Notes under the pieces: model-generated
Told to the model about the DNA's origin: nothing
The model's database searches: none
Seen by the model: only the letters and a program-made list of their open reading frames with translations
Assembly: GCA_023248915.1 (NCBI GenBank)
Contig: JAHFDQ010000315.1
Location: forward strand, 1 to 7,418
Source: Archangiaceae bacterium
GTDB taxonomy: Bacteria > Myxococcota > Myxococcia > Myxococcales > Myxococcaceae
Reading direction: 5' to 3'
DNA: 7,418 nucleotides
In this document: positions 1 through 4,900 of the stretch, in pieces
How the letters are laid out: the number at the start of each line of letters is the position of its first letter
How positions within the stretch are numbered: position 1 is the first letter of the stretch
Position numbers and translations under genes: made by a program

Positions 1-15
1 CGCCTTGAAGAAAGG

Positions 16-861
16 GTGAGCGACCTTTCGGAGCAGGAGGTCGACGCGCTCCAACGCGTCTTCCTGGCGCTTCGCGCCGCCGCGCCAGCCCCTTTCATCA
101 TCGTGGGCGGATGGGCCGCTCGGCTGCTCCGACGGCATCCCTGCGCGCGGCCACCTGGATACGAGCCGCTGCAGACGAACGACGTCGACGTTGCTGCACC
201 GTGTCGATTGGGCGCCGGTGGCCGAGCGCTCGCCGACGCCATCCTGAAGCAGGGCTTCACAGCCGAGTACCGCTCGGACGACAAGCCTCCGGTCACGCGC
301 TACCTGCTCGAGTCGGCGCACGGTTTCGAGTTGGAGTTCATCGCACCGCTGCTCGGCGGAAAGTCGCGGCGGTCCGGCGCCCCGGACGGCACGGTCGACC
401 TCCTCGGAGCCAGCGCTCAGAAGCTCCGCCACGTCGAGCTGCTGCTGCTCGAGCCCTGCCTGATCGCGATGCCCGAGCTAGGCCCAGGTGCAGCCTTCTT
501 GGTCGTAAACCCCGCAAGCTTCGTCATCCAGCGTCTGCTGATTCTGCCGTCGAGACCATCGTTGGCGAAGAAAGGAAAGGACGGGCTCTACGTCCACGAC
601 ATGCTGCAGCTATTCGCGCTGGCCGGTCGGATTCATCCGGACATCGTCGCCCAAGCAGGTCGCGTCGCGCGAACGCTGACTCGGAAGCAGCGCGAGCAGG
701 TCAGGAAGGCGGTGGCGCTGATCGCAGATGCGAGAGCCGACGCGGCGCGGGAAGCCGCCCGCATCGCGAGCGAGGCCCTCCGACCGGATACTCCCTCCGC
801 CCAGGCGATTGCCCTGGCCTGCCGCCTCGGACTCGCCGAGCTGCTAGCGGACCGAGAATGA
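16..861 (+). CDS. Nucleotidyltransferase-fold protein (GSU2403 / NTP_transf_8-like), 5' end uncertain
   Basis: Predicted cytoplasmic nucleotidyltransferase of the pol-beta/MNT superfamily; substrate unknown. Seen, counting from the GTG at 16: a hydrophobic strand followed by GGWAARLL (31-38), then TNDVDV (54-59) supplying two acidic metal ligands (D56, D58), and ELEFI (104-108) supplying the probable third carboxylate (E106). A second segment, NPASFVIQRLLILPSR (164-179) then K184/K185, K187-D188, Y191 and D194, resembles the substrate-domain helix of GSU2403-type and AbiEii-like proteins. The C-terminus (about 205-281) is Ala/Arg-rich and helical. All catalytic positions look intact. The GTG start is weak: the purine run AAGAAAGG abuts it with no spacing, and the frame is open to base 1 (codons CGC CTT GAA GAA AGG), so the true start may lie outside the window. 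The gene converges on the minus-strand FecR gene with a 34-base gap. No antitoxin partner is visible, so a toxin role cannot be argued. The fold is fairly secure; the exact family is less so. Confidence 0.8.
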   Translation: MSDLSEQEVDALQRVFLALRAAAPAPFIIVGGWAARLLRRHPCARPPGYEPLQTNDVDVAAPCRLGAGGRALADAILKQGFTAEYRSDDKPPVTRYLLESAHGFELEFIAPLLGGKSRRSGAPDGTVDLLGASAQKLRHVELLLLEPCLIAMPELGPGAAFLVVNPASFVIQRLLILPSRPSLAKKGKDGLYVHDMLQLFALAGRIHPDIVAQAGRVARTLTRKQREQVRKAVALIADARADAAREAARIASEALRPDTPSAQAIALACRLGLAELLADRE

Positions 862-895
862 CCTGCGCTCGCTCCATCAGCCAGGGGTGCTGACC

Positions 896-1813
896 TCACT
901 TCCAGAGGTCGGAGTCGACCTTCGTCCCCCTCAACCATGGGACCTTGTCGCGACTCACCTTCGACGTCCCTCCGACTGACACGGCCCGAGTGATGATGGG
1001 GTTGTTCCCGTCGACCAACTTGATGGTGTGCTTGAACTCGCCGTCCTGGTCCACCTTCACGATGTGGCCGTTCACGTCCACCCGCGACCCGGGCGCCACG
1101 TGCCCTCGGATGACCGCGATCGGCTTCTCGAGGTTTCCTTGCGGCACCTTCACGCTCAGCAATAAGTCCGCCGGAATCGGCGTCGGTTCGGACGGCCCCT
1201 TCTTCCCCGGCACCACCAATGACTGGTACCCGGCGTTCACGAGCACCACCTTGCCGCCCCCCTCGAATTCGGTCACTCCGTCCCGCGTGCCCACCGCCAC
1301 CGTGCCCAGGCCGTTGCTGCTGATGGTGAACTCGCCCCCTCGCGTGCTCGCGCGGGCCTCGCTACCGGTCGCCTTCACCTCGAAGGTGTGCTTCGCCGCA
1401 CCCTTCACCCTCGCCGTCGCCATGCCGCTCTCCAGCAGCAGCTTCGAGATCGAGTCCGACAGCTCGGACACCGCCACCTCGGTGCCGGCTTCCATCCGCA
1501 CCTCGTAGGCTTCGCCTCCCACCAGCACCGCGTAGGCGCCGTCGGCGGTCTTCACCGCGTCCGAGCTCTTCAGGGTTTCCCCCGTCGCCGCCACCGTCCA
1601 CTCTCCCCCGGCGCGGCGAATCTGCACCTGGCCCGACACCTCGTCGAGCTTCAGCTCGGACAGGTGCTTCACCGGCGGCGGAGGAGGCGGCGGAGGGGGC
1701 GGTGCCGGTTCCTGCCCCAGGAAGACGAAGTAGCCCACCGGCAACATCGCCAGCACCAGCAGAATGCCCAGGTAGAACGGCCAGGCCTTCCTACGCTTTG
1801 CCGCTTCGGCCAT
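896..1813 (-). CDS. FecR-domain single-pass membrane protein with polyproline linker and C-terminal Ig-like domain
   Basis: Probable envelope protein of 305 residues. Seen: a short basic N-terminus (K6-R7-R8-K9); one transmembrane helix (about 11-33), so most likely N-in/C-out; ten consecutive prolines (38-47); a FecR-type beta domain (about 54-200), with GQVQI (61-65), the W72...G78 segment and the characteristic D85-A-V-K-T-A-D-G-A; and a C-terminal Ig-like/glucodextranase-B-like domain (about 230-290), with GHVAPGSRVDVNG, a following DGEF and DGNNPI. The family includes FecR, which signals to ECF sigma factors, but this protein has only about ten cytoplasmic residues and no anti-sigma domain, and no sigma-factor gene is visible. 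A structural or ligand-binding role outside the inner membrane is therefore more likely (inference). ATG at 1813 is supported by AGGA (1827-1824, minus) ten bases upstream and by the membrane anchor starting at once. It lies 99 bases downstream of the giant repeat gene on the same strand. Partner and ligand are unknown. Confidence 0.92.
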   Translation of the reverse strand: MAEAAKRRKAWPFYLGILLVLAMLPVGYFVFLGQEPAPPPPPPPPPPVKHLSELKLDEVSGQVQIRRAGGEWTVAATGETLKSSDAVKTADGAYAVLVGGEAYEVRMEAGTEVAVSELSDSISKLLLESGMATARVKGAAKHTFEVKATGSEARASTRGGEFTISSNGLGTVAVGTRDGVTEFEGGGKVVLVNAGYQSLVVPGKKGPSEPTPIPADLLLSVKVPQGNLEKPIAVIRGHVAPGSRVDVNGHIVKVDQDGEFKHTIKLVDGNNPIITRAVSVGGTSKVSRDKVPWLRGTKVDSDLWK

Positions 1814-1823
1814 CCGGTGCCGA

Positions 1824-1827
1824 TCCT
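1824..1827 (-). promoter_or_regulatory. Ribosome binding site of the FecR-domain gene
   Basis: AGGA on the minus strand lies ten bases before the ATG at 1813. It is short and slightly distant, but it is the only purine-rich core near this start and supports the ATG choice. Confidence 0.5.
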
Positions 1828-1875
1828 AGGCCTACCCGGGGCCTCCGGCCAGCAAGCTTGCTCTGCCTAAGCCTG

Positions 1876-1904
1876 CCCGCCCGGCGCGGCCCCCCGCCCT
1901 ACCC
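1876..1904 (-). promoter_or_regulatory. Putative G-quadruplex motif on the coding strand
   Basis: On the minus strand there are five G-tracts: GGG (1904-1902), GGG (1899-1897), G6 (1895-1890), GGG (1882-1880) and GGG (1878-1876). The loops are 2, 1, 7 and 1 bases. This satisfies the common G3+N1-7 consensus and would be present in the mRNA starting nine nucleotides after the giant gene's stop codon. Function is unproven, and G-runs are frequent in GC-rich genomes. Confidence 0.4.
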
Positions 1905-1912
1905 AACCTTCG

Positions 1913-4900
1913 TCAGTTGGTGCGGCCGTTGATTTCCCGCGCCGCGTTGGGGACGACCGACCCCGTCGCGTCCGAGTAGGCCAGGTCGACCATTCCACCG
2001 AAGTTCCCCCCGGACGACGTCGGGTGGAAGTTGAGCTGGATCGCGCACTGGGCGCCGGCAGCCAACACCGCCGAGCAGAAGCTGAACGTCGACCCGAAGG
2101 CGCCAATGGTGCCCGACCCTCCGGGGAACGCCTGGCTGCCGCTGGCCCCGAAGCCGAACTCGGGCGGCAAGCCGGCCCCCGAAGGCCCGAGCGCCGTCGT
2201 GGCCACCGCGCCGCGGTTGGTCACGATGAACGTCCGGGCGACCGTGGTGCCCGAGTTCACCTGGCCGAAGTCCGCCGGCCAGCAACCCAGGGCGGTACAG
2301 GCGAAGACGTCGTTGGTCTCTGCCACCGTCAACAGCGCCCTCGTCGTCTTCGTACCCTTCAGGACTCGCGTCACCATCGGCGTCGAGGCGCCGGTGAGGG
2401 CAATCGACAGGGCGCCGTTGCCCGACGAGGCCGCCGAGTAGCGCACCTTGACCGCGCAGCTGGAATTCGCCGGCAGGCTGGCCGTGCAGAACGGAATGGG
2501 GCTGCCCTGAAGGTTGATCGTCCCGCTGCCTCCGGGGAACGCGCCGGTCGCGTACGAGAACGGCGCCAGCAGCGTTCCGGCGTCGGTGAGGCCTGCGGCG
2601 GCCACGCCGCGGTTCCGCACCACGAATGCCATGTCCAGCGGCGTGCCGGCCGTCCCGAAGTCGAAGTCGTTCCAGGGCGTGCCACAGAACGGGCAGTCCA
2701 TGATGTCCACGATAGCGTCCGTCGTCGGTTGGGCGAAGAAGTCGTAGTGCAGGCTCGGCGTCGTCGCGCCGGTCAGGGTGATATCCATGTTGCCACCCGC
2801 CGAACCCGTGCCGGACGCGGTATATGTCACCTCGATGACGCAGGTGGTCCCACCCGGCAGCGCCTGACCCGTTGCCGGGCAGAAGAGGTAGTTCTGGCCG
2901 TAGACGTTGACGGACCCCAGAGGAGCGCCTCCCGGGTAGGTCCCGCTGGTGTACGCGAAGCCAGCGCCGGTGATGCCCAGGTCGTCCAGGGTCGCCGACC
3001 CCGTGCCCGAGTTCGTCACGAACAGGAACAAGTCATTCGTCGACGGAGACGCCACCGTCCCGAAGTCGTGCGCGGGGCTGCCGGGCCCTGAGCCTCCGCA
3101 GTTGGGGCACTCGGCCACCCTGACGATGGCCAGGGTCGTCGGTTCGGCGGTGAAGTCGTACCCGACGCTCGGCTGAACCGCGCCGGTCAGCGTCAAGCTG
3201 ACGGAACCGTTCTGCGGCGAGTTGCCCGACGCGGTGTAGACCACCTGGACGACGCAGGTGGAATTCATCGGCAGGGCGGCCGGCAAGACCGGGCAGTAGT
3301 TGTAATTCTGCCCCCACACGTTGACCGAGCTCCCGCCCGGGCCTCCGGGGAAGCCCGCCCCGGCGAAGCCGTAGCCGGTGCCCGTGGCGCCTGCCGCGGT
3401 GACGGTCGCCGCCTGAGCGCCCGTGTTCGTCACAAAGAGGAATACCTGGTTCACGGTGCCAGCACCGATGACCCCGAAGCTGTGGGTCGGATTGCCTGGC
3501 CCGCCCGACCCGCTCGTGTTGCCGCAGTTCGAGCATTCCGTCATCGAGACGATGGCCAGGTCAGTCGGCGTGCCCATCAGGTTGTAAGAGACCGACGGTT
3601 GCGTCGCGCCGGACAACTGCACGGTCACGTTCCCCGACTGGGGTACGGTGCCGGACGCAGCGTAGGCCACCTCGAACACGCACGACTCACCGCCCAGCAG
3701 AGTGCCACCCTCGGCGGGGCAGAAGTTGAAGGTGCTGCCCTGGTAATTGATAGTCGAACCAGGCGTGCCGCCGGGGAAGGTCGACGACCCTCCGAAAGAG
3801 AACGCCTGGCCGGTCATCGTCGCCGAGTCCAGGGTCGCCGTGCCGAAGCCGTCGTTGCGCAGAAGGAAGAGCTGCGCCACCGACGCGCCCGTAGCCGTCA
3901 AGCCGAAGTCGTGGATGGGCGTGCCTCCTCCTCCCCCGCCTCCGCACCAAGGGCAGTCTGCCATCTGGACTATCGCCAGCGACGTCGGGTGTCCCACCAG
4001 GCCATAGCTGAACGAGGCCTGAGTGGCGCCTGACAGCGTCAGATCGAGAGAACCCGCCTGGTCCACACTACCCGTCGCCGTGTACTTCACCTCGATGACG
4101 CAGATCGAGTTTCCGGCCAGCACTCCTCCGACCGCCGGGCAGAGCTGGTAATTGCTACCCCAGATGTTGACCTGCTGTCCCGGGGGCCCACCTGGGAACG
4201 GGCCGAGGAAGAAGGAAAACGCCGACCCCGAGACGGTGGCGCTGTCGATGGTCGCGTCACCCGAGCCGGAGTTCTGCAGGAAGAACCAGGCCGTCCGGGT
4301 GCTGGGCGAGGCCACGGGGCCGAAGTCGTGCGTGGGCACGCCGGGACCGCCGCCTCCCCCACACCCCGGGCACTCAGTCAGCCTCACGATGGCGTCCGAC
4401 GTCGGAGTCCCGACGAGGTTGAACGATACGAACGCCGCGGTGGCGCCGGTCAGGTTCACCTTCACGGTTCCCACGTCCTGCGCTGAAGCCGAAGCCGTGT
4501 AGACGACGCGGATGACGCACATCGAGTCCACCGCCAGGGGTTGGCCGGACGCAGGGCAGTACGTGTAGTTGTTGCCCCAGACGTTGACGGTGCTCCCCGC
4601 GGGCCCGCCGGGGTAGCCTCCCGGGTAGCTGAACGCGCTGCCGGTGACGCCGCCGTTCGACAGGGTCGCCGGCTGCGCCCCGGAGTTCGCCAGGAAGAAG
4701 TACTGGTCGGTGGTCGAACCGACCGGCACCCAGCCAAAGTCGTGCGTGGGCGTGCCACCGCCCTTGCCGCTCCCACCGCACTTGTCGCAGTCGGTCATCG
4801 CGACGATGGCCAGCGTCGTCCCGTCGCCGCTGATGCTGCGGGTGGCGACCCGGGGAGAACCCGACGGGCCGTTGTCGAGGTACGCCAGCGAGATGTTGGT

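Larger units (their letters stand above)
1814..1912 (-). other. 99-base spacer between giant gene and FecR gene
   Basis: Non-coding spacer between two same-strand genes. It holds the G-tract cluster (1876-1904), a perfect 12-base palindrome AGCAAGCTTGCT (1851-1862), short GC-rich inverted repeats (GGCC-TCC-GGCC at 1840-1850; AGGCC/GGCCT at 1828-1832 and 1840-1844) and the AGGA ribosome binding site. There is no stem followed by a U-run in the minus-strand sense, so I see no intrinsic terminator. Read-through from the giant gene into the FecR gene is the simplest reading. A separate promoter cannot be excluded in such GC-rich sequence. Confidence 0.6.

Noticed and set aside
877..893. Inverted repeat TCAGC / GCTGA with a 7-base loop between the convergent genes, a possible bidirectional terminator.
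   Set aside because: The stem is only five base pairs and no T-run follows on either strand, so it is too weak to call.
945..1508. Plus-strand ORF of 187 codons antisense to the FecR-domain gene.
   Set aside because: No family resemblance, and the opposite strand has a complete FecR/Ig protein.
1851..1862. Perfect palindrome AGCAAGCTTGCT as an operator.
   Set aside because: A single 12-base palindrome with no second copy and no recognisable regulator site; it could be chance and is recorded only within the spacer.
2024..3091. Plus-strand ORF of 355 codons antisense to the giant gene.
   Set aside because: Arg/Glu/Gly-rich with no recognisable domain; it mirrors codon bias of the real gene, which has clear protein repeats on the other strand.
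2684..4789. CxxC motifs as c-type haem attachment sites.
   Set aside because: Haem c needs CxxCH. Here Gly follows the second Cys in every copy, and the His is 9-13 residues further on, after a flexible loop.
2684..4789. CxxC motifs as zinc ribbons of a nucleic-acid-binding protein.
   Set aside because: They sit in beta-sandwich surface-type repeats with all cysteines paired, and there is no basic nucleic-acid-binding region.
2339..4810. Regular DNA periodicity of about 414-426 bases as a CRISPR-like or non-coding satellite array.
   Set aside because: The period is in-frame and explained by protein domain repeats; short identical DNA stretches fall on conserved residues and there are no spacer-repeat units.
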